DNA of 57,381 nucleotides from Candidatus Saganbacteria bacterium (GCA_009772965.1 WPAF01000006.1:1-57381); one strand, 5' to 3'. Shown: positions 26,361 to 35,074, counted from the stretch's first letter. Notes: generated from the sequence alone by a model not told the origin. Program-made: numbers and translations.

Positions 26361-27248
26361 ATGGCAGATTTTGGGTATTTAATAACCGCGATGGTTACTC
26401 CAATGAAAGATGATTTTTCAGTTGACTATAAAAAAGCAGAGGAGCTTGCGGTTTATTTGGCAAAAAACGGTTCCGATTCGATTGTGGTCCACGGGACAAC
26501 CGGCGAGTCGCCAACACTTACGCATGAAGAGGAATACGAGCTTTATCGGGTTGTAAAAAATGCATTAAAAGGGACAAAATGCAAATTAATTGCAGGAACC
26601 GGATCAAATTCAACCGCGACAACAATCAATTCCACAAAGCAGGCGGAGAAAATCGGCTGTGACGGGGCCATGGTTGTTGTCCCTTACTATAATAAACCAT
26701 CAGCCGAGGGGCTTTATCAGCATTTTAAGGCAATAGCTGAAAATACTTCTTTGCCGATTATAATTTATAACATTCCTGGCAGAACCGGCATTAATATGAT
26801 GCCTGAAACTCTTGCTAAAGTTGCGCAGATTAAAAACTATATCGGATTAAAAGACGCGGCGGGAAATCTGGACCAAACTTCTGCGACAATAGCCGCCTGC
26901 CCAAAAGAATTTAAATTATGGAGCGGGGACGATTCTTTAACTCTTCCAATGCTTTCGGTGGGAGCGATTGGAGTAATATCTGTCGCTTCGCACATCGCGG
27001 GAAATGAGATAAAAGAAATGGTCATGGCATACCATTCCGGCAATGTTAAAAAAGCGGCGGAATTTCATTTAAAACTTTTGCCGTTGTTTAAAGTTTTATT
27101 TATCACCGCGAACCCGACTCCGGTTAAAGCCGCACTGGCAATGGTTAATAGGCCGGTTGGAATTCCGCGCTTGCCGCTGATTGAGGCGAATGAAAAAGAA
27201 AAACAACAGATCAGGGAAGTACTAAAGGGTCTTAATTTATTGAAATGA
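26361..27248 (+). CDS. dapA: 4-hydroxy-tetrahydrodipicolinate synthase
   Basis: Condenses pyruvate with aspartate semialdehyde in the diaminopimelate/lysine pathway. The 295-residue TIM barrel carries HGTTGESPTL (about 44-53), the catalytic tyrosine in YNIPGRTG (Y136) and the Schiff-base lysine in GLKDAAGN (K164). Length and motifs are standard. Strong GGAGGTG ribosome site. It overlaps queH by 4 bp and heads a long plus-strand gene set. Confidence 0.95.
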   Translation: MADFGYLITAMVTPMKDDFSVDYKKAEELAVYLAKNGSDSIVVHGTTGESPTLTHEEEYELYRVVKNALKGTKCKLIAGTGSNSTATTINSTKQAEKIGCDGAMVVVPYYNKPSAEGLYQHFKAIAENTSLPIIIYNIPGRTGINMMPETLAKVAQIKNYIGLKDAAGNLDQTSATIAACPKEFKLWSGDDSLTLPMLSVGAIGVISVASHIAGNEIKEMVMAYHSGNVKKAAEFHLKLLPLFKVLFITANPTPVKAALAMVNRPVGIPRLPLIEANEKEKQQIREVLKGLNLLK

Positions 27249-27763
27249 ATTCAATACTTCTTCATGCCTGCTGTGCACCATGCGCGACATATGTAATTGA
27301 ATGGCTGCAAGATAACGGATATAATATAACAGGCTTTTTCTACAACCCGAATATTTTCCCAGTTGAAGAATATCAAAAAAGAAAGAAGTGCATGGGGGAG
27401 TATTTAAAGCTGGTAAAAATGCCGGCGGTTTTTGTTGAAAATGATGTCCAAACTGCCGCGGGCAATTGTTTGGCCTGCTATGAAAAAAGGCTTTGGACAA
27501 CCGCAAATTATGGAAAAAACAATGGCTTTAGCTTTTTTTCAACAACTTTACTGATAAGCCCGTTTCAAAAACATGATTTGATCAAAGAGATTGGCTTAAG
27601 GATAGGAGAGGAACTGGGGATAGAATTCTTCTACTATGATTTTCGCGAAGGTTATAAAAGAAGTCGCGATCTTTCACTGAAAAATAATTTATACCGCCAA
27701 AAATACTGCGGATGTTTAGAGTCAAAAATTAAAAGGGAGGAAAAAGATGAGCAGATTGCTTGA
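27245..27763 (+). CDS. queH: Epoxyqueuosine reductase QueH
   Basis: Reduces epoxyqueuosine to queuosine in tRNA, the last step of queuosine synthesis, using an iron-sulfur cluster and a second metal. The 172-residue protein has the family hallmarks: N-terminal LLHACCAPC (about 5-13), FYNPNIFPVEEYQKR, the CLACY pair (about 78-82) and a C-terminal RQKYCGC. It is the cobalamin-independent alternative to QueG. No other queuosine gene is in the window. It overlaps dapA by 4 bp and the next gene by 17 bp. Confidence 0.92.
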   Translation: MNSILLHACCAPCATYVIEWLQDNGYNITGFFYNPNIFPVEEYQKRKKCMGEYLKLVKMPAVFVENDVQTAAGNCLACYEKRLWTTANYGKNNGFSFFSTTLLISPFQKHDLIKEIGLRIGEELGIEFFYYDFREGYKRSRDLSLKNNLYRQKYCGCLESKIKREEKDEQIA

Positions 27764-28370
27764 CTTGCTCGGAAAAAATAAAATGACCCTTATTGTTGAA
27801 CTGCCGGAAAATACTATTGAAATGGCTAAGGCGGCCGAACAATTTGGCGCGGATGCTTTAATTGTGACTGAACATATCCCTGAATTAGTAAATTCGGTTG
27901 AAATACCTGTTGGAATAGACATTTCAAAAAATGAAGAGCTTGAGGAAGGCGAAGTTAAATCTTACAGCAAATATGATTTTATCAATTTTCATTGTAACGC
28001 GATGCCGTCGGCCTCAAAAAAAATAAAAGCCGGAAAGATCATTACGCTCAATGATGAATACTCATTGGATAAAGTAATTAATGTTGAGGGATTGGGGGCG
28101 CAAGCGATTGACGCGGCGATTATCCCGATTTCTCAGGGTGTCCATGAGCTGGTGGTGGGGGATTTGCAGAATTATATTTCAATTGCTATTTCTTCCGGTA
28201 TTCCGGTTATCATTCCAACCCAACGGGATTTAAAACCGTCTGAAGTCGCAATAATAGCTGATACCGGAGCAAAAGGTATTATTTTAACCAGCGTTGTATT
28301 AGGCGAGTCTATTAAAACTTTGGAAAAAGCGTTTAAAGAATATAGGATTGCGGCTGATGATATCGGCTAA
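27747..28370 (+). CDS. Putative TIM-barrel protein of unknown function
   Basis: Not recognised as a named enzyme. The 207 residues read as repeating beta-alpha units with a phosphate-binding style C-terminal half (IADTGAKGIILTSVVLG), reminiscent of ThiG, NanE or PdxS-like barrels. The N-terminal half contains LIVELPENTIEMAKAAEQFGADAL cut into a strand, a helix and a strand. No signal peptide. GGGAGG precedes the ATG. It lies between queH and an exported phosphoesterase with overlaps on both sides. Substrate cannot be predicted. Confidence 0.6.
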   Translation: MSRLLDLLGKNKMTLIVELPENTIEMAKAAEQFGADALIVTEHIPELVNSVEIPVGIDISKNEELEEGEVKSYSKYDFINFHCNAMPSASKKIKAGKIITLNDEYSLDKVINVEGLGAQAIDAAIIPISQGVHELVVGDLQNYISIAISSGIPVIIPTQRDLKPSEVAIIADTGAKGIILTSVVLGESIKTLEKAFKEYRIAADDIG

Positions 28371-29148
28371 TTATCATCTCTCCCGCTTTTGGCGCAATTT
28401 TTTCTGCTTTCTTTTTGTTTTGTTTTTTGTCTTTTCTTTTAAATCATTCGCGCAAACATCTGAGGCGTTTAGTTTTGCGGTGTATGGTGACAATAGGAAT
28501 GGAGAAGAAACGTTTAGGTTTCTCCTTAATAAAATAAACAAAGATGATGAAATAGCTTTTTCAATTAATACCGGAGATTTTATTACGTATGGCAAAGAGG
28601 TTGAATATAAAAAGTATATTGAATTAACCAAACTAAGCAAAGTAAAAATATATAATGTTATGGGGAACCATGACGCGGTGAATGGCGGGTATAGGCGTTT
28701 TGAAAAATATTTTGGACCAAACTATTATTCATTTAGCTATAAAAACTCGCAGTTTATCATTTTGGACAATTCGTTTAAAGGGGTTTTTGACGCTAAACAA
28801 TATAATTTTTTAATTTCTGAGCTGAATAAAAGTAAAGGCAAAAACATATTTGTCTTTTTCCATAAGCCGGTATTTGACCCTTCAGAGGTATTTCCTGATT
28901 ACATAATGTCTGAGCGCAAAATTACTCGGGATCTTATAGAAATTTTTAAAAGATATAAAGTGCGGTATGTCTTTTCAGGGCATATCCATGGCTATGCCAA
29001 AGCGGATAGGGATGGCGTTATTTACATTGTAACCGCGGGAGCTGGAGCGCCGCTTTATTTACCCCGATATTTAGGCGGCTTTCATCACTATATAAAAATT
29101 ACAGTTAACGGCAGTAAGATAAAAGACGAAGTTTTTAAAATAGAGTAA
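28357..29148 (+). CDS. Exported calcineurin-like metallophosphoesterase
   Basis: A 263-residue secreted phosphoesterase. From ATG 28357 it has a signal peptide (about 1-33, hydrophobic core FFCFLFVLFFVFSF then KSFAQ). The metal-binding motifs run in order: YGDNRNGEE, NTGDFITYG, MGNHDAVNGG, FFHKPVFD and SGHIHGYAK. The frame extends upstream to a TTG at 28348, but ATG 28357 has AGGA at good spacing and gives the signal peptide directly. Substrate unknown; the phosphoesterase at 18547 is a distant relative with many extra domains. Confidence 0.85.
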   Translation: MISANYHLSRFWRNFFCFLFVLFFVFSFKSFAQTSEAFSFAVYGDNRNGEETFRFLLNKINKDDEIAFSINTGDFITYGKEVEYKKYIELTKLSKVKIYNVMGNHDAVNGGYRRFEKYFGPNYYSFSYKNSQFIILDNSFKGVFDAKQYNFLISELNKSKGKNIFVFFHKPVFDPSEVFPDYIMSERKITRDLIEIFKRYKVRYVFSGHIHGYAKADRDGVIYIVTAGAGAPLYLPRYLGGFHHYIKITVNGSKIKDEVFKIE

Positions 29149-29151
29149 GCG

Positions 29152-29180
29152 TTTACCTCACCCCTAAAATTTGGTATAAT
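29152..29180 (+). promoter_or_regulatory. Promoter of PHP phosphatase gene
   Basis: TTTACC (29152-29157), 17-bp spacer, consensus TATAAT (29175-29180). The ATG at 29191 lies 10 bases on, so the leader would be about 4 bases. No Shine-Dalgarno. Confidence 0.55.
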
Positions 29181-29190
29181 TTAGATATAA

Positions 29191-30024
29191 ATGCCAGCAG
29201 ATTTACATATACACAGCAATTTTTCAGACGGGATTGATACTCCTGAAGAAATTGTAGGATTAGCAAAAAAGGCCGGACTTAATACAATAGCTTTAACCGA
29301 CCATGATGTGGTTGATGGCATCGAAAGAGCCCAAAAGGCCGGAGAGATTGCAGGTATAATAGAAGTTATCCCGGGAATAGAATTTACGTGCGAAATGCCA
29401 AACGCTGAAGTCCATATTCTTGGATATTTTATTGATTACAAAAACAGCAAGCTTAAAACTGTTTTAAAAACCATACAAGACGATAGGGTAAAAAGAATCG
29501 GCCGAATATGTGAAAAATTAAACGGGCTTGGAATTAACCTCAAACCGGAAGAGGTTTTAGCGATTTCCGGCAGTGGCGTCCCTGGCAGGCCGCATGTGGC
29601 GCGTGCTTTAATAAAAAAGGGAATTGTATCAAATTTCAAAGAGGCGTTTATCCGTTTTCTTGATAATAAGGCTCCGGCGTTTGTTGGGCATTATAGGTTG
29701 ACTCCGGTGGAAGCAATCAAACTAATAATTGAAATAGGCGGCATTGCGGTGTTTGCCCATCCTGCTGTTTCAAACTGCGATGATTTGATTCCGGATTTTA
29801 TCAAAGATGGGTTGCGGGGGATTGAGGTTTACTATGGTGGGCATAATTATTTGCAAACAAAAAAATATTTGGCTCTTGCAAAAAAATATGGATTATTGGT
29901 TACAGGCGGGTCTGACTTTCACGGAACAAATTCTGGGCGCGAAGTTAAACTGGGTGATACTTACTTAAAAGATGAGTATCTAAAGGAATTAAAAGATGAA
30001 CACTTACGCAGAAATAAATCTTGA
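29191..30024 (+). CDS. PHP-domain phosphoesterase (TrpH / RNase AM-like)
   Basis: Family members hydrolyse 3',5'-nucleoside bisphosphates or trim short RNA 5' ends. The 277-residue protein has the PHP motifs DLHIHSNFSDG (4-14), LTDHDVVDG (about 36-44), PGIEFTCE, AHPAVSNC and GSDFHG, which build a three-metal site. Length is normal for TrpH/YciV. It starts a run into alr, with a 29-bp overlap, so the two are probably co-translated. Confidence 0.88.
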   Translation: MPADLHIHSNFSDGIDTPEEIVGLAKKAGLNTIALTDHDVVDGIERAQKAGEIAGIIEVIPGIEFTCEMPNAEVHILGYFIDYKNSKLKTVLKTIQDDRVKRIGRICEKLNGLGINLKPEEVLAISGSGVPGRPHVARALIKKGIVSNFKEAFIRFLDNKAPAFVGHYRLTPVEAIKLIIEIGGIAVFAHPAVSNCDDLIPDFIKDGLRGIEVYYGGHNYLQTKKYLALAKKYGLLVTGGSDFHGTNSGREVKLGDTYLKDEYLKELKDEHLRRNKS

Positions 30025-31081
30025 CGCCGTAAAAAGCAACATCAGGGAAATAAAAAAACTGCTCTCTGAAAAAACAAAATTCATGGCAGTTGTAAAAGCC
30101 AATGCCTATGGGCATGGCTCTGTTGCTTTGACCCGCGCGGCCATTGAAGCGGGAGTAGATTATTTAGCCGTTGCCAACCTTAAAGAAGCGCTTGAATTAA
30201 GAGAAGCCGGAGTTGTCTGCCCGATACTTATATTAACCGAGTCGCCGACCTCAGTTGTTGACGAAATTGTCCAGCATCAGCTGACCCAGACGGCATATTC
30301 ATTTTCTGAAGCGAAAGCGCTTTCAGAAGAGGCGGTTAAAAGAAAAAAGACCGCTAAGATACATATTAAAGTTGATACGGGCATGGGGAGGGTGGGAGTG
30401 CATCCTTCCGAGGCTTCGGCGCTTGCGGCAAAAATATCTTCCCTGCCGGCGATTGAAATTGAAGGTGTTTTTACCCACTTTGCCAGGGCTGACGAGCATG
30501 AAGATGCTTATACAAAAGAACAGTTTGAAAAATTTAAATCCATCATTGCCAAATTTCCGGGCATAAAACACGCGGCCAACTCAGCCGCCGCCTTGCTCCA
30601 TAAAGAAACCCATTTGGATATGGTTAGGATCGGGCTGATGATTTATGGAATTTATCCGCAACCCAGCGCAAACCGGATTATAAATTTAAAACCGGCTTTA
30701 TCATTTAAAAGCAGGGTGGTATATATAAAAAGAGTACCGGCTGGCACGGCAATATCATATGGAGGAATTTATTCAACTTCAAAAGAAACCGCGATCGCGA
30801 CTTTGCCGGTTGGCTACGCTGACGGCTACTCAAGAAGATTGTCAAACCGTGGAAAAGTTTTAATAAATGGGAAACGCTACCCCATTGTCGGGCGTGTTAC
30901 AATGGATATGGCAATGGTAAATGTTGGCGATGATAATATTTCCGTGGGAGATGAAGCTGTTTTAATCGGTTCACAGGGGATTGAAACGATCACTGCCGAT
31001 GAAATCGCGGCTTTAGAAGATACCATTTCCTACGAAGTTATCTGCAATATTGGAAAAAGAGTCCCAAGGATTTATAAATGA
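29996..31081 (+). CDS. alr: Alanine racemase
   Basis: Makes D-alanine for peptidoglycan using PLP. The 361-residue protein has the PLP lysine in VVKANAYGHG (K34), the DTGMGRVG motif, the conserved HFARAD, the second-base tyrosine in SYGGIY and the C-terminal domain with VGRVTMDM. It overlaps the PHP gene by 29 bp and dnaX by 4 bp (ATGA). Confidence 0.96.
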   Translation: MNTYAEINLDAVKSNIREIKKLLSEKTKFMAVVKANAYGHGSVALTRAAIEAGVDYLAVANLKEALELREAGVVCPILILTESPTSVVDEIVQHQLTQTAYSFSEAKALSEEAVKRKKTAKIHIKVDTGMGRVGVHPSEASALAAKISSLPAIEIEGVFTHFARADEHEDAYTKEQFEKFKSIIAKFPGIKHAANSAAALLHKETHLDMVRIGLMIYGIYPQPSANRIINLKPALSFKSRVVYIKRVPAGTAISYGGIYSTSKETAIATLPVGYADGYSRRLSNRGKVLINGKRYPIVGRVTMDMAMVNVGDDNISVGDEAVLIGSQGIETITADEIAALEDTISYEVICNIGKRVPRIYK

Positions 31082-32565
31082 GCTACATATCTTTATACAG
31101 GAAATGGCGGCCGCAAAACTTTGACGAAATAATCGGGCAGAAACATATTATCCAAACCCTAAAAAACGCCATTAAAGCAAACCGGATCTCGCATGCTTAT
31201 CTTTTTTGCGGGCCCAGGGGAACCGGAAAAACTTCCTGCGCTAGAATATTAGCAAAAGCCCTAAACTGCGCGGACGGCTCAACTGCGAGCCCCTGCGGGA
31301 ATTGCGGCAACTGCAAAAAAATCAGGGACGGCCACGCGGTTGATGTGATAGAAATTGACGCGGCATCAAACCGCGGGATTGATGAAATAAGGGATCTGCG
31401 CGAAAAAGTCCGCTATACCCCGATTGAAGGAAAATACAAAGTTTATATCATTGATGAGGTCCATATGCTTACGCAGGAAGCCTTTAACGCCCTGCTTAAA
31501 ACGCTTGAAGAACCGCCGGCTTATGTGATTTTTATTTTAGCGACTACTGAGCCGCAAAAAGTCCCGATTACCATTGCTTCCCGCTGCCAGAGGCTTGATT
31601 TCGCGAGAATAAAATTTGCCGAAGTAAAAGAACAATTGAAAAAAATTGCCGAAAACGAAGGGCTGGATATAGAAGAAAAAGCGCTTGATGAAGTAGCCCG
31701 ACTAGGCGAGGGCAGTATGCGCGATTCAATTTCACTGCTTGACCAGCTTATTTCATTTGCCGGAAACAAAGTAGCTTTTAATGACATTATGACGCTTTTA
31801 GGATCAGCTGATGAAGAAATGCTTTTTTCTCTTTCCTCATCAATACTTGAAAAGGACGATGCTAAAACGCTAAACCTTTTGCGCGAAGGGATAGATGCCG
31901 GACGAAGCGCTTCGCAAATCGCCAAAGATTTGATAAATCATTTTAGGAATATATTGTTTGCTAAAGTGGGAGCGGCTGATTCATTGGAGCTAACTATTGA
32001 ACACCAGAAAAAGGTAGAAGAACTTGCCGCAAAATTTACATTAAACGAAATAAAAACCGTTTTGCGCGGGCTTTCCCAGGCGGAGATGGACATGAAATGG
32101 CATCCGCATGCCCGGCTGGTGCTTGAGGTTTCTCTCCTGGAACTTATTGATAACCAAAAAATGGCAGAGCAACAAGAAACTAGGTTGAGGCCTGCCTTGC
32201 CGGCAGGCAGGCAACCTAGTTTACGCGTAGTCGAGATTGATAATCGGATTGCAAAAATAAAAAAACACTGGCCGGAGATATTAGAAAGTATTAAACAAAA
32301 GAGCCCGTTTGCTTTTATTTCGATGCATGAGGGCGAGCCCCTTGAAATAAATGATAAAGGGAAACTTGTAATCGGATATAAAAAAGGATATGCTTTTCAT
32401 AAAGACAGGCTTGAAGAAAAAAAGAACAAAGAAGCGGTGGAACAGGCGATAAAAGAGGCAGTTGGCGAGAGCTTTTTAGTTGAGGGAGTTGTGGGGGATG
32501 AGAGGATTACTCCCCGCATGTCAGTTGAAGCAGTTAAGGAAATATTTGAAGGAGAGTTGATATAA
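31078..32565 (+). CDS. dnaX: DNA polymerase III subunit gamma/tau
   Basis: ATPase core of the clamp loader. The 495-residue protein has Walker A GPRGTGKT (45-52), a zinc-binding cysteine set (C64, CGNCGNC at 73-79), DEVHM, the sensor segment ATTEPQKVP and SRCQ, plus domain III to about 365 and a C-terminal tau-like region. Odd: at about residues 368-383 a 42-bp GC-rich hairpin (32179-32220) inserts PALPAGRQPS between the collar domain and the C-terminal domain. dnaX-ybaB-recR is the classic order, with ybaB starting directly after the stop. Confidence 0.96.
   Translation: MSYISLYRKWRPQNFDEIIGQKHIIQTLKNAIKANRISHAYLFCGPRGTGKTSCARILAKALNCADGSTASPCGNCGNCKKIRDGHAVDVIEIDAASNRGIDEIRDLREKVRYTPIEGKYKVYIIDEVHMLTQEAFNALLKTLEEPPAYVIFILATTEPQKVPITIASRCQRLDFARIKFAEVKEQLKKIAENEGLDIEEKALDEVARLGEGSMRDSISLLDQLISFAGNKVAFNDIMTLLGSADEEMLFSLSSSILEKDDAKTLNLLREGIDAGRSASQIAKDLINHFRNILFAKVGAADSLELTIEHQKKVEELAAKFTLNEIKTVLRGLSQAEMDMKWHPHARLVLEVSLLELIDNQKMAEQQETRLRPALPAGRQPSLRVVEIDNRIAKIKKHWPEILESIKQKSPFAFISMHEGEPLEINDKGKLVIGYKKGYAFHKDRLEEKKNKEAVEQAIKEAVGESFLVEGVVGDERITPRMSVEAVKEIFEGELI
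32179..32220 (+). repeat. GC-rich hairpin insertion inside dnaX
   Basis: An outer stem of ACTAGGTTG (32179-32187) and CAACCTAGT (32212-32220) encloses an inner stem GCCTGCC (32190-32196) and GGCAGGC (32202-32208). The reading frame is kept, and the core encodes PAGRQ as in ribF. Flanking dnaX sequence is AT-rich. Confidence 0.8.
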
Positions 32566-32865
32566 ATGGTATTTGGAAAATTCGGCGATATGGTAAAGCA
32601 AGCGAGGGAACTGCAGTCAAACTTAAAAAAAATAAAAGAAGAGCTTGAAAGGTCTAAGTATGAAGCAGAATCGGGAGGAGTAAAAGTTGTAGTTTCCGGC
32701 TCAATGGAAATAAGTGATATCCAAATTTCCCCAAACGTCAACTTAAATAAAGTAAATTCCATAGTTAAGGATGCGGCGAACCAAGCTTTAAAAAAAGCAA
32801 AAGATGACGCGTCCGAAAAACTAAAAAAGGCCACAGGGGGGATGTCTTTGCCGGGGCTTATGTAA
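32566..32865 (+). CDS. YbaB/EbfC nucleoid-associated protein
   Basis: A 99-residue DNA-binding protein of the YbaB family, conserved between dnaX and recR. Seen: MVKQARELQSNLKKIKEELE near the N-terminus, the central beta sheet with GGVKVVVSGSMEISDIQI, and a lysine-rich C-terminal helix ending in the common PGLM. It begins immediately after the dnaX stop and ends immediately before the recR start. Confidence 0.95.
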   Translation: MVFGKFGDMVKQARELQSNLKKIKEELERSKYEAESGGVKVVVSGSMEISDIQISPNVNLNKVNSIVKDAANQALKKAKDDASEKLKKATGGMSLPGLM

Positions 32866-33468
32866 ATGGAATACGCCTCTTCATTTAAAAAACTTATTGA
32901 AGAACTAAAAAAACTTCCAGGAATTGGCCCAAAGTCGGCGCAAAGGATGGCCTTTTACTTTTTGGAAGCCCCAAAAAGCCAGACCGATTTGCTTGCTGAA
33001 GTTATTAATCAGGCAAAAGACAGCTTAAAAAATTGTTCAAACTGCTTTAATATGGCGGATAATGATCCCTGTGAAATATGTTCTGACCAGAGCAGGGATA
33101 AATCTCTTTTTTGCGTAGTTGAAGAACCCAAAGATTTAATGGCCATAGAAAGGACTAAGGGATTTTTTGGCCTTTACCATGTTTTAGGCGGCGCTATTTC
33201 TCCAATTGACGGCCTTGGCCCCAGCGATTTAAAGATAAAAGAACTTTTAAAAAGGATTGACGCTGGAGTAAAAGAGGTTGTTTTGGCAATGAACCCAACC
33301 GCGCAGGGAGAAGCAACTGTTTTATATTTGACAAAGCTTTTAACAAAATATGACAATTTAAAAATCACGCGAATCGCCTACGGCCTGCCGATAGGCTCTG
33401 ATTTGGATTATGCCGACGAGGCTACTTTAGTAAAATCTTTTGAAGGGAGGCGAGAAGTAAATGTTTAA
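32866..33468 (+). CDS. recR: Recombination protein RecR
   Basis: Recombination mediator acting with RecO and RecF at single-strand gaps. The 200-residue protein has the helix-hairpin-helix LPGIGPKSAQRMA (17-29), the zinc finger CSNCFN...CEIC (about 57-72), and the Toprim domain with VVEEPKDLMAIE and GLGP. Full length. No gap to ybaB; it overlaps the next gene by 8 bp. Confidence 0.97.
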   Translation: MEYASSFKKLIEELKKLPGIGPKSAQRMAFYFLEAPKSQTDLLAEVINQAKDSLKNCSNCFNMADNDPCEICSDQSRDKSLFCVVEEPKDLMAIERTKGFFGLYHVLGGAISPIDGLGPSDLKIKELLKRIDAGVKEVVLAMNPTAQGEATVLYLTKLLTKYDNLKITRIAYGLPIGSDLDYADEATLVKSFEGRREVNV

Positions 33469-34147
33469 AAAATATTATGATGCCGCTACGATGATTTTTT
33501 TCCGGCCGATATTGTTTTTCAGCAAAATGCCCCAAGGGGAATGGAAGGATGATGCTTTTAATTTCTGCGGAATGACAAGCTTTTTAATTTCTTTTGTAGT
33601 TTCTTTAGTTGTTTTTATCAACCAATTGATCCCGATTGGAAGTACCTTATGGGAAGGGCTGTCAGGCATTAAAATGCTTATGGTGCTTCCGATAATGGTT
33701 GTGCTGGCGTTTATGTTTTTTATTATTATTTTTTCAATTGTCGGCGGAATTTTAATGGCGGTGTTTTTTGCGCTGTTTTACGCGATTGGCTGTTTGCAAT
33801 TTTGGGCGGGAAAATATTTGGGAGGCAAGGGAGAACTAAATTTACTTGTTAAAGCTTCGCTGTACAGCAGTGCGGTATTTTTAATAATGATTTTGGCTGC
33901 TTTGCTTGCTTTGCTTTCAAAAAGAGGGATTATCGACTTTACAAATTTCAGGATTGGGTATAATATTGTTTATTCTTTTGTTATTTTATACCTTTATGGG
34001 ATATTAGCAATCGCACAGCGAAAGGTTCATGGATTTGAAAAATGGAAAGCCTTTTCTGTTGCTGTTTTGCCGATCATTTTAATGATTATTATTGGCATAG
34101 TTATTGATAAAGCTATTCTTCCAAAAGTGGTGAATTGGGTTACATAG
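33461..34147 (+). CDS. YIP1-family membrane protein
   Basis: A 228-residue integral membrane protein with an N-terminal amphipathic FFRPILFFSKMPQGEW segment, as in YIP1-domain proteins, followed by about five membrane helices (near 40, 75, 95, 142, 172 and 205). Bacterial members have no defined function; eukaryotic ones act in membrane trafficking. GGAGG lies 10 bases before the ATG, inside the recR 3' end. Confidence 0.72.
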   Translation: MFKKYYDAATMIFFRPILFFSKMPQGEWKDDAFNFCGMTSFLISFVVSLVVFINQLIPIGSTLWEGLSGIKMLMVLPIMVVLAFMFFIIIFSIVGGILMAVFFALFYAIGCLQFWAGKYLGGKGELNLLVKASLYSSAVFLIMILAALLALLSKRGIIDFTNFRIGYNIVYSFVILYLYGILAIAQRKVHGFEKWKAFSVAVLPIILMIIIGIVIDKAILPKVVNWVT

Positions 34148-34150
34148 TTC

Positions 34151-34179
34151 TCATAGATACCCGCATTTGCGGGTATGAC
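34151..34179 (+). repeat. Dispersed palindromic repeat, half copy 3
   Basis: A single hairpin, TACCCGC-ATTT-GCGGGTA, flanked by TCAT and ATGAC. It matches the right half of copy 1 (14095-14117). It lies between the YIP1 gene and porG. Confidence 0.65.
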
Positions 34180-34208
34180 GATTGAGAGAGAAAAGAAAGA
34201 AGGTAAAA

Positions 34209-34790
34209 ATGGAAAATGAAATTTTAGAAATAAGATGGCATGGGAGGGGCGGGCAGGGAGCAAAGACGGCTGCACTGTTGTTTGCCGATGCCGCATTGTC
34301 TTCTGGAAAGCATATGCAGGCATTTCCCGAATACGGCCCCGAAAGGATGGGCGCTCCGGTTGCCGCGTTCAACAGGATATCGGACAATCCGATAACGCTT
34401 CATTGCGGGATAACCAGCCCGAAAATTGTTATTGTGCTTGATGCTTCATTGATGGGCAAAGTAAATGTGGCGGACGGCTTGCCCAATGACGGAATTTTAA
34501 TAGTTAATACCACTCTGGCTCCTTCAGAAATCAGGAAAAATATCTCACTTAAAGGCGCAAAAGTTTATACGGTTGACGCCTCGGGAATTTCAAAAAAAGA
34601 AATGGGCAGGGAAATACCAAATACCCCAATGCTTGGCGCGCTTCTTAAGGCATCGGGACTTTTGGACTTTAACCTAACTTTAAAAGAAACAGAAGTAAAA
34701 TTAAATAAAAAGTTTGCCGCGAAGCCTGAAATAGTTGCCGGCAACATCAAAGCGATAAAACGCGCGTATGAGGAGGTAAGAAGTGAGTAA
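34209..34790 (+). CDS. porG: Pyruvate:ferredoxin oxidoreductase, gamma subunit
   Basis: Gamma subunit of a four-subunit 2-oxoacid:ferredoxin oxidoreductase, which oxidises pyruvate with CoA to acetyl-CoA, CO2 and reduced ferredoxin. From ATG 34209 the protein has 193 residues and opens IRWHGRGGQGAKTAA, the family signature, then FPEYGPERMGAPV. The frame is open back to 34182 (TTG), but AAGG sits just before ATG 34209 and the extra residues are unlike the family. It is first of porG-porD-porA-porB, the order known from Thermotoga and archaea. Confidence 0.92.
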   Translation: MENEILEIRWHGRGGQGAKTAALLFADAALSSGKHMQAFPEYGPERMGAPVAAFNRISDNPITLHCGITSPKIVIVLDASLMGKVNVADGLPNDGILIVNTTLAPSEIRKNISLKGAKVYTVDASGISKKEMGREIPNTPMLGALLKASGLLDFNLTLKETEVKLNKKFAAKPEIVAGNIKAIKRAYEEVRSE

Positions 34791-35070
34791 ATTAATGAAT
34801 TGGAAAGAACTACCTCCGTGCGACACTCTTGCCGCAAAAACCGCGGAAGCTTTTGAAACAGGTGATTGGAGAATGGGTGAAAAGCCGGTTTGGCATCCGG
34901 AAATTTGCATCCATTGCATGATATGCTGGATTTCCTGCCCCGATTCATCAGTCACCGTAAAAGACGGCAAGATGACAGGATTTGATTATAAGCACTGCAA
35001 GGGATGCGGCATTTGCGCGAAAGAATGCCCAACAAAGCCAAATAAAGCCATAACTATGGAGAAGGAATAA
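34783..35070 (+). CDS. porD: Pyruvate:ferredoxin oxidoreductase, delta (ferredoxin-like) subunit
   Basis: A 95-residue two-cluster ferredoxin subunit that carries electrons out of the enzyme. Two [4Fe-4S] motifs are visible: CIHCMICWISCP (about 44-55) and CKGCGICAKECP (about 72-83). The start is GTG with GAGGAGG at good spacing, overlapping porG by 8 bp. Confidence 0.94.
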   Translation: MSKLMNWKELPPCDTLAAKTAEAFETGDWRMGEKPVWHPEICIHCMICWISCPDSSVTVKDGKMTGFDYKHCKGCGICAKECPTKPNKAITMEKE

Positions 35071-35074
35071 AACT

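Noticed and set aside
31078-32565. Programmed frameshift in dnaX making a short gamma form
   Set aside because: A five-A run before GTCCC was seen, but no canonical A AAA AAG slippery heptamer with a following hairpin and nearby stop was found.
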